Source: Triglochin maritima (lineage: Eukaryota; Streptophyta; Magnoliopsida; Alismatales; Juncaginaceae). Taken from it: a DNA stretch of 64,000 bases. This document shows, in pieces, positions 43,970 to 56,100 of the stretch. The stretch covers positions 12,564,501-12,628,500 of the forward strand of contig OY821787.1 in assembly GCA_963682175.1 (NCBI GenBank). Direction: 5' to 3'. The position numbers and the translations under genes are program-made. The notes below the pieces were generated by a model. It had not been told where the DNA came from. It saw only the letters and a list, made by a program, of their open reading frames with translations, and searched no databases. Positions within the stretch are counted from its first letter, which is position 1; every line of letters starts with the position of its first letter.

Positions 43970-45500
43970 GAGTTTTTGATAGTAAACAAATATTTACAAC
44001 AATCGAGGAAGCCTATAATTGGGCGAAACAAGTTGCAATAAGAGTCAGATTTTTTTGGTTATATCATCATACAAACCAAAAGCAGATAACCGGATGGATT
44101 GTTACCTGAGATGTGATCGCAGACATGAAATGAGTTCTCGTGAAACGAGTATTGCACTACGAAAGAACACAAAACGAAAAGGTTGTGGTTGTCATTTTTT
44201 TGGTAAAAGTAGTTGGGCGACGGGATCGTGATGGATGGGTTTAGTTCAGTTGTTGCACATCCGACTTCAGTTCAGTTCTTGCGTACATACCCTTTCGTAA
44301 TCTACATGGATTCGACGTATAAAACTAACAAGTACAAGATGTCTTTGTTTGATATGGTTGGGGTTACTCCAACAAACATGAATTTTCTCGTAGAATATGT
44401 GATTTTAAAGGATGGGACCGAGTCTAGTTACCGATGGGTGCTGGAAAGGTTGCGAGATCTGTTATTGAATATTATTAGCCCGACTGTAATAATAACGGAC
44501 CGGGAGATGGGTCTGATGCGACGAGTGACAGAGCTTTTTCCTGAGTCTGCTCATTTACTTTGCACCTGGCATATCAACAAGGACGTGTACAACTACGCAT
44601 ACCACGTATTCGGCAAGAGCAAGCAGCTTGCAGAGAGTTTTAGGCATGGAAAGTGGAGTAGAGTTATGGTTTCTGATTCACAGATGGATTATGATAGATC
44701 AGTCCGTAATCTGAAAGAAAAGTTTGTGTTGAATTGGACGAATAAAGTTCTTCATTTCAGAAACACTACGAACTGCAGGGTGGAACGTGCACATACAACT
44801 CTGAAAGGGTAGATCACTACATCGACTGCCGCTCTCGACACTCTTTTCGACCGTGTGAACTCAGCCATTGAAATGCAGCTGACGAATATTCGGAACTTTC
44901 TTGAAGATTCGAGAAATCGAAATTTGGCAAACTACATAGGTCCTTTGTTTCAGCATATAAATGGCCGAGTTTCGCATCACTGATTGTCGTTATTGACTCA
45001 GGAGTTGAAGAGAATGCATGACTTAAGTAATGAAGTTGAATATCGTTGCGGGTGTGCTTTTCTAACATCACATGGGATTCCTTGGGCTTGTACCATGTAC
45101 GAGTGTTTTGCGTCAGGTGATGGAATTTATTTAGAGCAGATTCATCCATTCTGGAAAACACTTGTCATTGGAGAATGAGTCCAGATGTCAGAGTTTGTGG
45201 ATCAGTCAGCAGAAGACGTCGAGCATTTTCGGAAGCTCGTTGATGAGATTTCGAAGAGCGACCCTGCAGTAATTCGTAGTGCCTCTCGTATTTATACGAA
45301 CAGTTACACCCCGATCAGTCGAACTATGGAGAAGCCGCAGAAAATACTAAGGTATGAGGTCGACCTAGGGGAAAGTTGACAGGTCGGGACCCGAGTGCCT
45401 TCGAGTATGTTGAGCGAGGTCGTGGTTGGTCTGCCAGTAGTGGGAGCAGGGGTCAAGGTCGGTCTTCCAATTCGTCTCGATCGTCTGTGAACACCCAGCC
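43970..45500 (+). pseudogene. MULE-J transposase (FAR1/FHY3-related DDE)
   Basis: Catalytic-type motifs are clear: YMDSTYKTNKYKM (first Asp, near 44310), IITDREMGLMRR (second Asp, near 44495), the CTWHI motif and NCRVERAHTTLKG (Glu, near 44775). N-terminal parts (EEAYNWAKQVA, near 44007) are in other frames. A TAG follows LKG at 44810 and another stop lies near 44981. The C-terminal zinc region reads CGCAFLTSHGIPWACTMYE, where a Trp replaces a Cys usual in the family. The end (RDPSAFEYVERGRGWSA) is near 45390-45450. It is multiply broken. Confidence 0.85.
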
Positions 45501-46010
45501 TCAACAGGAATGTGCAGAATCTGAAAGACGTCATGCAACATGATCGTCATCTCTCCGAACGGCAAGTGGAAAGTGTTGGTGTTAGGCTACCACTGCTCCA
45601 CGAAAGCCAAAATCAACGGCATGTCAATGCAGGAAAACATGTTGTACGGCAAGTGACCCAATCCACTGTCACTAATGGTCACCGTCATATCATCAGTCAT
45701 CACTGAACGCCAAGCCTGCAATGTAATACAAGCTCTGTGTCGATTATGGCACTTCAAAACCTTCTGATCCTCGCCATCCCAGATGCGTCTGGCGATGTGA
45801 ACTCCGAAACTCAGAATGACGCTGCCATCTAGAGGACCACCGGGTCTCATATCCGTCACGATCCGAGACTCGTCCTCACCCCTCTTCTTCTTCTAAGCTC
45901 AGACGTCTACAGTGCATGAACTCGAATCACCGGTCACAAACCGACCACCTCGACCCTTCCTAATGACCCACTCAGCCGAAGAACTACAATGTCGCCCCCG
46001 TCATCGACCA
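45366..46010 (-). pseudogene. MULE-J plant mobile domain (PMD) gene remnant, antisense to the transposase
   Basis: On the minus strand GGPLDGSVILSFGVHIARRI leads to MPLILAFVEQW, a TAG at about 45584-45586, and then TFHLPFGEMTIMLHDVFQIL, the PMD signature also seen in MULE-1 and MULE-2. Beyond about 45495 the frame runs into antisense transposase sequence, so the PMD C-terminus is deleted and the two genes now meet tail to tail. Confidence 0.75.
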
Positions 46011-46332
46011 TACTGCTGTATCGCCTCCTCATGTGGCTCCAAGTCATATCGGCCCCCATCGTCATTCTCGTTGTGACTCCTCAACTCATCTAAATCATCC
46101 TCATCGTCGAAAGAATCATCAGGTGCCTGACGACGACGTAAAAGATCTCTTTCTCTCCTAACTGAAGCAGAAATACCTCATCTACGTGGATGACGAGGAC
46201 CTAACTCATCTGTTATACTACGTACCGCGCGTAAGAGAATTGATTTTCCATTTCCTCCACGGTAACCCGATGACTATTAATTCAATTTTAAAAATAAAAT
46301 TTTGTTAATGGATTTACTAAAATAATTAAAAT

Positions 46333-46730
46333 AATTATTAACTTAATAATCAATTTATGTAGCAATTATCACAAATTATAATCAATAATCTTTTACTAAA
46401 ATCGTCTACGACTAATTATTAACTTAATAATCAATTTATGTAGCAATTACCACAATTTATAATCAATAATCCTTTACTAAAATCATCTACAACTAATTAT
46501 TAACTTAATAATCAATCTATTTAGCAATTATCACAATTTATAATCAATAATTCTTTACTAAAACAATTAAACTAATTATTAACTTAATAGTCAATTTATT
46601 TAGTAATTATCACAATTTATAATCAATAACGGATTTACTAAACTAATTTAATTAAATATTAACATAATATTCAATTTATTTTGTAATTATCACAATTTAT
46701 AATCAATTTAAATAATTAAAATAAAAATAA
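46333..46730. repeat. AT-rich tandem array, five units of about 80 bp
   Basis: Units begin near 46333, 46414, 46495, 46574 and 46654 (spacing 79-81) with AATTATTAACTTAATA and contain CACAATTTATAATCAATAA. It lies inside MULE-J between the PMD remnant and the right end. Confidence 0.85.
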
Positions 46731-47126
46731 AATTTTGGGGCGTCTACCGGAGACGCCCCATCCATTGGGGAGGCGGCTCCCGCAGACACCTCCCCTTTCG
46801 GTCGGGCGTCTTCCGCGGACGTCCGGTCTAAAAAAAACAAAAAAAAACTAAACAAGACAATTTACGAGATTTGAGTAATCTGAGGCGTCCGCTGGTTCTT
46901 TTCCCGGCCTCCGAGACATTCTTTCTGGTGAATATAAGAGTAATATGAAGAGAGAGTGGTGTTAGGATAGTAAAATGAAGAGTTATATAACTAGAAATGG
47001 TAGAATGGCAAAATGGTAATCTGTACGGGCGATTTAAGTAGTTTTCCGACCATGAATAGCAGTTCAGTAAAAAAAATCTATGTTTTAGCAACAAATTGAC
47101 AATAATTAGTAGAAGTTTTTATTTAA

Positions 47127-47480
47127 GGAAAAAATTTCAATATAAATTTTTTAAATTTTTTTGCGAAAATAAACCTCTTTTAAAATCATTTTCACACTAC
47201 AGCCGAAGTCAGCACGTGATGACATGTGACGACGGTGGGTTTGTTTTTTAGTGTGTACAGAACTCAACATCTGAAACGTCGAGTTATGTAGAATGTTTTC
47301 GTGAAACTCTGCATGGCCAACGTTGAGTTCTATAATCCATTCAGGCAATCCAGAATCGTGTCTAGAATCTTTAAGAGAATTCGGCAGCACCTCTTTGGCA
47401 CTTCGGCTGCCGAGTTTAATGAAACTCGACACTGAGAGTTCAATTTGGTGAAACTCGACACATAATTTAATAGAAATCGG
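47127..47480 (-). repeat. MULE-2 terminal inverted repeat, low-coordinate end
   Basis: It starts GGAAAAAATTTCAATATAA. It contains TTTTTTAGTGTGTACAGAAC and several GTCGAGTT/AACTCGGC units. It pairs with 51740-52043. Confidence 0.8.
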
Positions 47481-48099
47481 TAACTACAAACATCACAATC
47501 ATTCCAACTACAAACATTCAAACCACAAACTCAGTCATTCCAACTACAAACATTTCAACAACAAACACACAATTCGAATTATAAAAATTTGAACAAACAC
47601 AACCAACCGGAAACCCAAACAACTACAGTAAAATGAAAATAACATCGAAAAAACAAGTTTAACATTTTGACATAAACCAAACTTACACTATTGCTATAAC
47701 AATCAAAATAAGTTTAATACAATAGAATATATATCCTAAGTAACCCCTCAATCTATTCTTCTTTTTAGGACGTGGCTGAGCATGTCCTCTCCCCCGGCCG
47801 CATCCCCCTCCTCGTGCTGCATTCTCTGTCTGTTTTGTATCCTAAGTCAGACCGCCACCGTCGACTTGTGTGTGTGGAATAGTAGTATCATCTTCTTCAA
47901 CGATGTGATCTTGAGTCAATCGTAGTGTGGGTTCTTCAGCACAAAAACACATGAGCCAAGTCTTCATTTTTTCTTCAACTTTCCAACCATTGAAGAGTCT
48001 GTCTTGTGATCTCTGATCGCCTCATGGATTTTATGGAGTTCTTCGTGCACCTATAGACAATTTAACCGTTTAACAAACACTAAACACAATTTAAAAACA

Positions 48100-48945
48100 A
48101 AACAATTATTTAATTAAAAATTTAGATATTACCATCTCCCTCTCTCTATCCGCTCGGGGTCTGTACACATTACGTTTCCTAGCCAAAGTGTGGTGAACAA
48201 TCCAACGTACCGTGATGTTCCAGTATCATTCCATATATAATTGTGTGCTCTCTTCAGGAGTGGTCGCTCAAATTGTAGATGATCACTTCTACTAGACTAA
48301 TGTTGGATGAATCTGTGATTTTCCACCAACCAATTAACCCCTGCTCTCCCGTGAGCCAATTTCACTTCATGTCTCTCCAACGGCTCTGGAAGTGTTGTTG
48401 TAGACCAGAGCCGCACTACCCCAACTATAATCTGATGCGACAACCAAATCTCTGAGTAAAGGAAGGTACTTCAAGTGAACCATTGTGCCGCTCTTATCAG
48501 CCAAAATACTACATCCCAACTGGAAAAGAATAAAGGCTCTAGTGTGTCAGGTAATCGTAACCTCATCAGCATCTAAAGGGACCTTCAGAAACTGCATTTG
48601 CAACCAACGCAGAGTTACCGAACCCTTACCACCCAAGCCATCAGGACACTGGCCCAATAAATCCATGCAGACATCTGACCAATCGTAATCCTGGGACTCA
48701 CATACCGGCAAACCGTCTACCCGCAATCTCGTAATCAAGGAAATGTCAAGCAAGCTGCAAGTGATTTCACCAAGTTGCAGGTGAAAGGAATGAGTCTCTA
48801 GTCTCCAACGCTCCACCATCACTCCCAACAAGGTATGATCCAATTGTACTCGGCCTAACCGAGTGACTGTGTTGAAGCCCACCAGTTCTAGCAGAAACCA
48901 CATCCTCTCATTAGTGATCTGTCAATCGTTGAGTTTGGATCCATG
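48100..48945 (-). pseudogene. MULE-2 plant mobile domain gene remnant
   Basis: The minus-strand frame from 48903 (MWFLLELVGFNTVTRLGRV) continues LDHTLLGVMVERWRLETHSF and LGEITCSLLDISL, close to MULE-1 40376-40680 but without the TAG codons at 40417 and 40678. It stops at 48547. Downstream, similarity resumes (GTMVHLKYLPLL), then jumps near 48390, deleting about 430 bp relative to MULE-1. Confidence 0.78.
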
Positions 48946-49499
48946 CTCAACGCATTCTACTCCCTCGACATCTTTCTGCATAAAATAAGATAAATGTTAG
49001 AATATTAATACGTATGTACAAACATTGCTTGAAAGTAGTAAAATGCTTACGAAATTCTTGAAAAGTCGGACTTGTGGTCGGCCTGCAAAACCAATATTGA
49101 TCTGTCCATCGGACCCTGTGAAGTGTAGTTGCCTCTAACTGAATCAACACTGGATCCACCGAACTCCATATGTACGTAACATGCTAAATATTAGAAAACA
49201 TTCAAGTGTTGCAAATCAAATGTTGCAAATCAAATATTAGAAAACAAATCTTGCAAATCAAATGTTGCAAATCAAACATTCAAGTGTTGCAAATCTAATA
49301 TTAGAAAACAAATCAAGTGTTGCAAATCCAGTAATAAAAAATACGAGGGGAATTGAAGTCATAAAAAATTACAGTCAAAAAATACGAGTCATAACAAAAT
49401 ACTTTACATTAATTCAAGCCTTACACCACATCAATTCAACTCTTACATTTAATCAAATCTTAACAACCATTCAAGTCTTACATTCATCTGAAGTCCAAC

Positions 49500-49733
49500 A
49501 TAATAGTAACATTGACATTTGTGAAACAATTTCACTATATAGGTTCTTGCATCGTTTTCTATTATTCCCCAAACCGCTGCATCTCCCACACCTTAACCTT
49601 CTTCCAGAGTGCTCGTCCATCTCGTTTCGGATTCGCATTGATTTTGGCCGACCGGGAGGTCTTTTGGTTTGTGGAGGCTTCATTGTGATGTTGTCATGAT
49701 CTAGCCAATACCTTGTAGGATCGGGAGGGTCTA
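49500..49733 (-). pseudogene. MULE-2 transposase C-terminal tail
   Basis: The minus-strand frame reads RYWLDHDNITMKPPQTKRPP and then CGRCSGLGNNRKRC, matching the MULE-1 tail at 39625-39790. The copia LTR end (TGTAGGATCG on plus) abuts it near 49721-49733. Confidence 0.75.
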
Positions 49734-50945
49734 CAATATTAATCACTTTTACCCTAATTACCTACTCGTTTAACTATCAAAGATATGTGCAACGGAATTT
49801 AAATTAAACAAGTAAGTAGGGAAGGAATAAGCAAACCACAATGGAACAGTGGGGTTTTTATAGAGGTTCGGTCACCGCCTACGTCCTCTCTTGCAAGCTC
49901 CGCTCGGTTCCTCGAGCGATGCTCGCATCTTCACTATCCACTCCCCGTTCCAGGCCGGGAGAGAACACATTTACAAGTCTTCAAGCTCGCGAACAAGCCT
50001 CGCCGAGCTTGGCTCCTCCTCTCACAATCCGAGAGGATCGCTTCGGGCTCTCATCGAAGTCTATACTCGTTGTCTTGGGCTTTCACCAAGACCCTTGCTT
50101 CTTTGACAACAATGAGTGGGACAACACTCTCTAATTCTTTAGCACACTTGAGTGAGAATAGGAATTATGACTAAAGAGTGGAAGGTTTGAGGCTCTGAGT
50201 GTTTTGGATCTTCTCTCTAATGTATTGGACAAATAGAAGTGGGAGAGTTGTGTTAAAATGTATTTTACAACTCTTTATATAGGCATTAGAGAGAATATAG
50301 CCGTTGGGGATGAATTGGGTGAAGATTGTTTAAGATACACCAAACAGAAAAGTGCAGAACCCAATTCTGTATAAAATCGGTCGACCGAAACGGATATAAC
50401 GGTCGACCGTTTGGTCAAGATTCAGCTTTGATTTAAGTTAACGGTCGAACGGGCTCAGGGGATAGGTCGACCGCTAGTTGGGTTATTTTTGGGGTATCCG
50501 GAAATAATACGAATACGACCGTTGGGGTATAATACGACAAAACAAACAGTCTGAAAATATTTGACATCCGGTCGACCGAAAAGGTCTGGACGGTCGACCA
50601 AATTTGGGCAGTGAAACACAAACAGGATAAATGATTATCCGGTCGACCGAACGGTCTGTTTCGTTCGACCAAATGTGGGCAGACAGTTCAGGTTAATTGT
50701 TTGGTGTTTTCCGGTCTAAGTTTGGGTGATCTATTGAAGTCCAAATTATGTGAAATTTTGTGTGTGACTTCTATAAGGGACCTGGTGTGTGTTTGAGTAG
50801 TTTTTAGCTCAAGTATGCTCAATTACACAAAGTTCCTAAAGACATAAAGAAATACAAAATACATGCCTTCAAATGAGCTTCATTACATGTCTTTACTTGA
50901 TTTCATTTCTTCCTTGAATCTTGATCACCTATAGAGGTTAGCACA
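49721..50945 (-). repeat. Diverged copia LTR fragment inside MULE-2
   Basis: Read on the minus strand it ends ...CGATCCTACA like the copia LTRs and contains GAACCTCTATA and six GGTCGACC palindromes (50378-50645). It also aligns with the 26660-26850 region. Its TGTTG start is missing, so it is 5'-truncated. It may be a truncated solo LTR or captured DNA. Confidence 0.7.
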
Positions 50946-51739
50946 AAGCAATATATATATATGCAATTCAATATGTGTGCTACTCTACATGATTATAATT
51001 AAGATTAGGTTGATTAAATCATCAAAACATAGATTAATGCCAAATTCCAAACATCTAAATAACGACATATTTCACAACTTCAAACGACATACATTGAAAC
51101 AACATGCAAATCACCACATATTTAACACACATATTTTCAACTTCAACACAATTCTTCCATTAAAACCCACATACATTCATTACTCTATTTTAAGATTACA
51201 ATAATCAAACTTAAATTCTCACATACATTCAAACTCACGTACATTTAAACCAAAATAACAACAAATCTAATTTCAATCACAATAATCAAACTTAAATTCA
51301 ACTAGTTTTAAGATTACTACCGTAAACCTACAATCAACAAAAATGAAATCAATAATCTACTAAGAAACAAAAAAAATAGTTTGGCCTAAAAACCCAAAAT
51401 CGGAATCGGCTCTGCACCTAAACGGGTTCCTTAACCAACAAATACACTACAATCATACCTAAAATAACAATATATATCATCATAATATATAAATTGGCAA
51501 AAATGGTGAAAAACGAAGAAAAATCTAAACCCTAACCTCAAAATTGCGAGAACTCGGTGTGAGGGAGAGGGGGGCGTCAGGCTGTTTTTATAGCCCGACA
51601 AAACTCGACGTTGGGGATGTCGAGTTCTTCCTTTTGAAATCGGCATCCTAGATGTCGCATTCACTTAAAAACATGGCTCCACAACCGCCACATACATGAT
51701 TTCTATGAGTTTAGAAAATGAAAACCAAATTTAACTCGA
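50946..51739 (-). other. MULE-2 5' region without recognisable gene
   Basis: It is A/T-rich with an AT dinucleotide run (50951-50962). By comparison with element layout it should hold the transposase promoter and 5' exons, but no transposase motif is seen. Confidence 0.4.
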
Positions 51740-52043
51740 CACTGGTGCTGCCGAGTTTTCTCAAAGAGAACTCGACGTTTCTGCTGCCGAGTTCTCTCAA
51801 AGATTTAGGACACGATTCTAGATTGCCTGGACGGATATAGAAATCGGTGTTGGCAACGCCGAGTTTCACAAAATTTCTACAGAACTAGACGTTTCAGAAG
51901 TTGAGTTCTGTACACACTAAAAAACAAACTCGTCGTTGCCACATGTCACCACATGGTGGCAACAGGTTTAGTGTGAAAAATATTTTTAAAAGAGGTTTAT
52001 TTTGACAAATTTATAAAAAAAATATAATTTTGAATTTTTTTTC
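51740..52043 (-). repeat. MULE-2 terminal inverted repeat, high-coordinate end
   Basis: It contains AACTCGACACTGGTGCTGCC and GTTGAGTTCTGTACACAC and ends GAATTTTTTTTC. It is the reverse complement of the 47127-47480 end with moderate divergence. Confidence 0.8.
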
Positions 52044-53193
52044 TTTTATTTAATAGCAAATGAATGATTTAATAGAAGATAAGCTGATAATTTTTCGATT
52101 GATAATTTATTGGTTCCCACCGTGAAAATCATTTTTGTTGGTTATCACTGGATGACTTTCCTGCTAGGGGTGTAAACGAGTCGAGTCGAGTGAAATTTCG
52201 AGTCATGATTTCTTGCAATGTAAATCTCTAACTAACTCTTGCAGTTTAGGAGTGTATTAGGGATACAACAAAAAAATTAGGAAAAAAAACGTTGAATGTG
52301 TGTTAAATAATGAGTTTTTGAAGTTTAAGGGGGCAAAGTGTTACAAAATTAAAACTCAGGGGAGGTAACTGTTAATTTTGAAACTTTAAGGAGACAAAAT
52401 GATACCAAGCCATAGTTCAAGAAGAACAAACTGTAATTAACCTTTTATTTTATCTACTCAAAATATTTGATCTATTCTACCCGGCCCTCTATTTTAAATC
52501 TCAAAAAGCGAATGACATTGTTGAGATCCGTGGCCTTAACTATATGATGGATATCACAACCGAACTAACCCCTATTGGTATCCAACTCTTTTTCAAATTT
52601 TTGTTAGGTTTCACAATATATGTAGTACGTACTGTATGTGCTTGTATTGTTCTTAGCTCAGTCTTACGCTGTTATCATTTCTCTTAGGTTGGATTTTTAT
52701 ATTTTGACTTGGCGTGGTAATATTTTTAATAATTTAGAACGAGGGAACTAAGCAACAGGTCTTCGTTGTAAGTTCTAACCACAAACCTATATGCATTATA
52801 TTTGAATACAACTGTAGTAACATGGCCTTTGAAGAATAGAGAATTATCACCTGTATGCTATGCCACAGTGGCATTACAAGAGATACACATACAATAACGT
52901 TGTAGAAAGAAAGTGTGAATAAACTGAACATGCTATATGTTGACATTCCTAGCCTTATTACTCCGGGAAATCACTATCATTAGAGACTACATTTGTATGT
53001 ACATATGGACAATAAATTTCCTGAGTATATCGGCCCGATGCTCCACAGCATCATGTACAGGCGCAAAGAAATACACTACCAAGTTTGCTCCACAGAGATG
53101 TCTCCCTGCGTAAACATTCAACATGAGAATTACAAAAATTCTCAAATAGAATTTTTAAAAACAAAAAGACGCACATCTGGTTATCGGAATCAC
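52044..53193. other. Non-coding sequence between the transposon cluster and the SAC gene
   Basis: No gene is seen. At 52165 a TAGGGGTGTAAACGAGTCGAG motif looks like one end of another hAT-like MITE; TTTCCTGC before it and TTTCTTGC at 52211 could be a decayed duplication. The stretch just before 53194 probably includes the SAC 3' UTR. Confidence 0.5.
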
Positions 53194-56100
53194 TCAATTC
53201 CTTCCTTGAAATTTATCTTCTCCAATGATCCACCTAGTCAATTGACTAGGATCTTGTGCGAAATCTTTGCATGCAGGACCAATACCGAGGTCAGCACCTA
53301 TCCCACTGTATCCTTCCATAGCAACCTTCATCTCTTCATGCGCAAGATAATCACTTGTATCATCGACTCCCATACACAAGGCTTCACGATAATGTCTCTC
53401 TTTCTCAGGGTCATTCTCGAAAGGCTCTATGGCAGGACCCTGCATGGTTAGAGAAATCACCATTTATCTATTATTAAGAACAAGGCTAAAGCATTGGGTA
53501 TTATTATCTCCCACATGTGACATGTCAGCTTTGAAGGTACCACAATATTTATTAATCAGATTATAAATATGACTGGGTAATACTTTATCTACTATCCCAA
53601 TATTTTAAAGCTGACTCAGAATCAACTAGGTATAGAACCAATATCAACACACCTCAAAACCTATTATTGTGGATTATATATCAGTATTTTCCTTCCCTTG
53701 CCCTTTTATTGCTCCTACTCCCATTAATCTTTATTGATGTATTAGTTCGGTTCCACTCCAAAGTTGAACATGGTACCAAAAGATAGCAGCATTTTAATAT
53801 GCTTGCTACTGTTTTCCGAGGTTGGATCAATTCTTATAGGTACAATCCATTACTTGATGGTTAAGCGACACATACCCCATGTGTATTGGGTAGTACTTTT
53901 AAAAGATGGATGAGTGCAACACATGAGGTATTGTGTCACTTGCACAAGGTAGAAGCAGCCAAGTATGATTTTTTAACCATAACATCATATCTAGAGGGTT
54001 GTTTTCCACGTTTCACTTTTTTGTAATACATCTAAGTTAAGAGTAACAACCACCCAAAAATGAATATTGTGAATACATGTGCCAAATTTGGAAAACATAT
54101 CATACACATGTAGTTTAAATTCAATTTTAACAAGTTAAATTGTCTTTTATGGTGTCCATTTCTAACAACTCGAAAAACAAAGTATTTTTTGGCATTTTGG
54201 ATTAAAATGGATAAAATCAAAATGGCTCTTCAAACCATTTACATTTCTTATTTCTTGTGGAATGTCAGACAATTGGTTGTGCATCGAATCAATGAATCAA
54301 TACCAAGGGACGGGGGTATGCTTGGTATAAATTCCATCTTTACTTGGTATAAATCAACTAGAATATGTGTTCTTCTGTTATTAATAGGCAGCAAAAAAGG
54401 GATATAAGCGGATAGAAAAAATAAAAATGGTAACCCAAAGTCCTAGGGAGGAACCAGCCCCATAAAGAAAGGAGCCGAGAATGTATGTGTTATTTAATAA
54501 AATGTAGTTTTTTTTAAAGTGTTAATTGATATAATTCATGTGTAGATGTTGAATTTGGATAAGTTTTTCCAAAATAATTTGCTAAATTTGAATGGAAACA
54601 TGAATTTTATGTGATACCTGTTAGGGGAGAGCATTGACCGGGTCAAACCGGTCAACCGGACCGGTCGGTCCGGGTTCGGTCCGTAAATTTTTTTAAAAAT
54701 CCGGTCCGGGTTTCGGTCCGGCAAATTTTAAATTTTCCGGTCCGGTCCGGACCGGTCCAATTTTTTTTTTTTAACTTAAAAAATTCGGTTTTTGACCGGA
54801 CCGGACTGATTCGGTCCGGTCCGGTCCGGTCTTCGGTCCGGACCCCGGATAAAAATCCGGTCCGGTCCGGACCGGATGCACAACCCTAATACCTGTCGTA
54901 CTCATCATACATGTCTCATACCTCTCCCATAAACAGGTATCGGTCAGGTACGTGTACAACAAAACGAAAATGGGTATAGATTTGTACCCATGCCCGCTTA
55001 ATGAAATAGTGTTGTTTTGTGACTAATAATATCTTGTAAATTATGTGATATAAAACTTATGTAAATAAACTTAAATTGGAAAAAAATACATAAATATTTT
55101 TCCAAACCCGAAGTTTAGGAATTTACCGAACGAGGAAAGGACCAGTAATCGGCCGGCCTGGACCGAGACTCACACTCATAGATATGGTACGCTTGCAAGG
55201 GTGTGTGAGAACACGGTTGTTTATGTTGATGCATAGACATGACCCTAAAAGCTTGATGGTGTGCCTTGGGTTATAACGCCTATGAGACTCTCCTTTATAT
55301 CATTGTTTCTACATGTAAAAAGGGTCCGACTACATGTAAAATTGATTTTGTGCCTTGGGCCATAAGGTGAATGGATCTCTTCCTTAATAAGCAGTAAAGC
55401 ACACTTTTAGGGTATCGAGCTTCCTATCAACCCCTATATTCTGCATAGAAGAGCCTGATTGTGTGTGTGGGATCCATACACAAACATAGTCTGTGAGCGA
55501 GGGTATGTGACCCAACTGTATTTGTGGGATCAACCTAAACTAGATTTGTGTTTCACATGAAAACATGGTAAGCGAGCTGAGTTTGAGATTCGTCTCATAC
55601 CAGGTAAAATTGATTATGCATCTTAGGTTATAAGAACCATAAGTCTCTCCCTCAACAGGCAAGTTTTGGAGTCCAAGTGGTGGATCCTTGTTTCAACATT
55701 TAGATTTCCACACAAAAAAACATTTAGGCTTCCACAAATAGGAGTACGTCATTCATGAATAATCAGATAAGGAACACCTTAGTTTTTTATGAATAAATAC
55801 AAAATACAACATAACACAACACATGTTCACAAAACTGAAACCACATGACACTTCAACAATCTAATTGGTAGTATCCCAGAATAATAACCAATGAAGCACA
55901 TAACTTATCGTAATGTAAAAAATAATGTTCCAATTGAATGCATGACAGCATGAGTATAAAAATTTGACACAAAGTTAATGGTAAGTTTTGAAGGATAATT
56001 CTTTGGGGTGTAGGACAGCTAATTGAGATATTGCAAAACAAGGGAATGAAGAGCAATAAGTGAAGAGGTCAACTGCAATAAGTAAAGAGTTCAACTTCGA

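Larger units (their letters stand above)
43612..47065 (+). mobile_element. MULE-J: FAR1/Jittery-like MULE with transposase and antisense PMD gene
   Basis: The ends share an imperfect inverted repeat of about 35 bp: the left contains GTCGGAAAATTACTTAAATC, and the right, reverse-complemented, contains GTCGGAAAACTACTTAAATC. Both are flanked by AGTAAAAAA (43603-43611 and 47066-47074), consistent with a 9-bp MULE duplication, although the A-run blurs the edge. It contains a transposase, a PMD remnant on the opposite strand and an 80-bp tandem array. Confidence 0.8.
47127..52043 (-). mobile_element. MULE-2: inverted relative of MULE-1 with both termini
   Basis: Long terminal inverted repeats (47127 to about 47480 and about 51740-52043) align over several hundred bases. 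The flanks carry TTTTATTTA at 47117-47125 and 52044-52052, a 9-10-bp duplication. It encodes on the minus strand a transposase tail, a PMD remnant and an RG-rich end. An antisense copia LTR fragment replaces most of the transposase region. Confidence 0.85.

Noticed and set aside
46333..46730. Regular repeats considered as a CRISPR-like array
   Set aside because: Whole units of about 80 bp repeat without unique spacers, in a plant MULE. It is a minisatellite.
49262..49699. Plus-strand frame of 145 codons
   Set aside because: It is antisense to the MULE-2 transposase tail and to AT-rich non-coding sequence.
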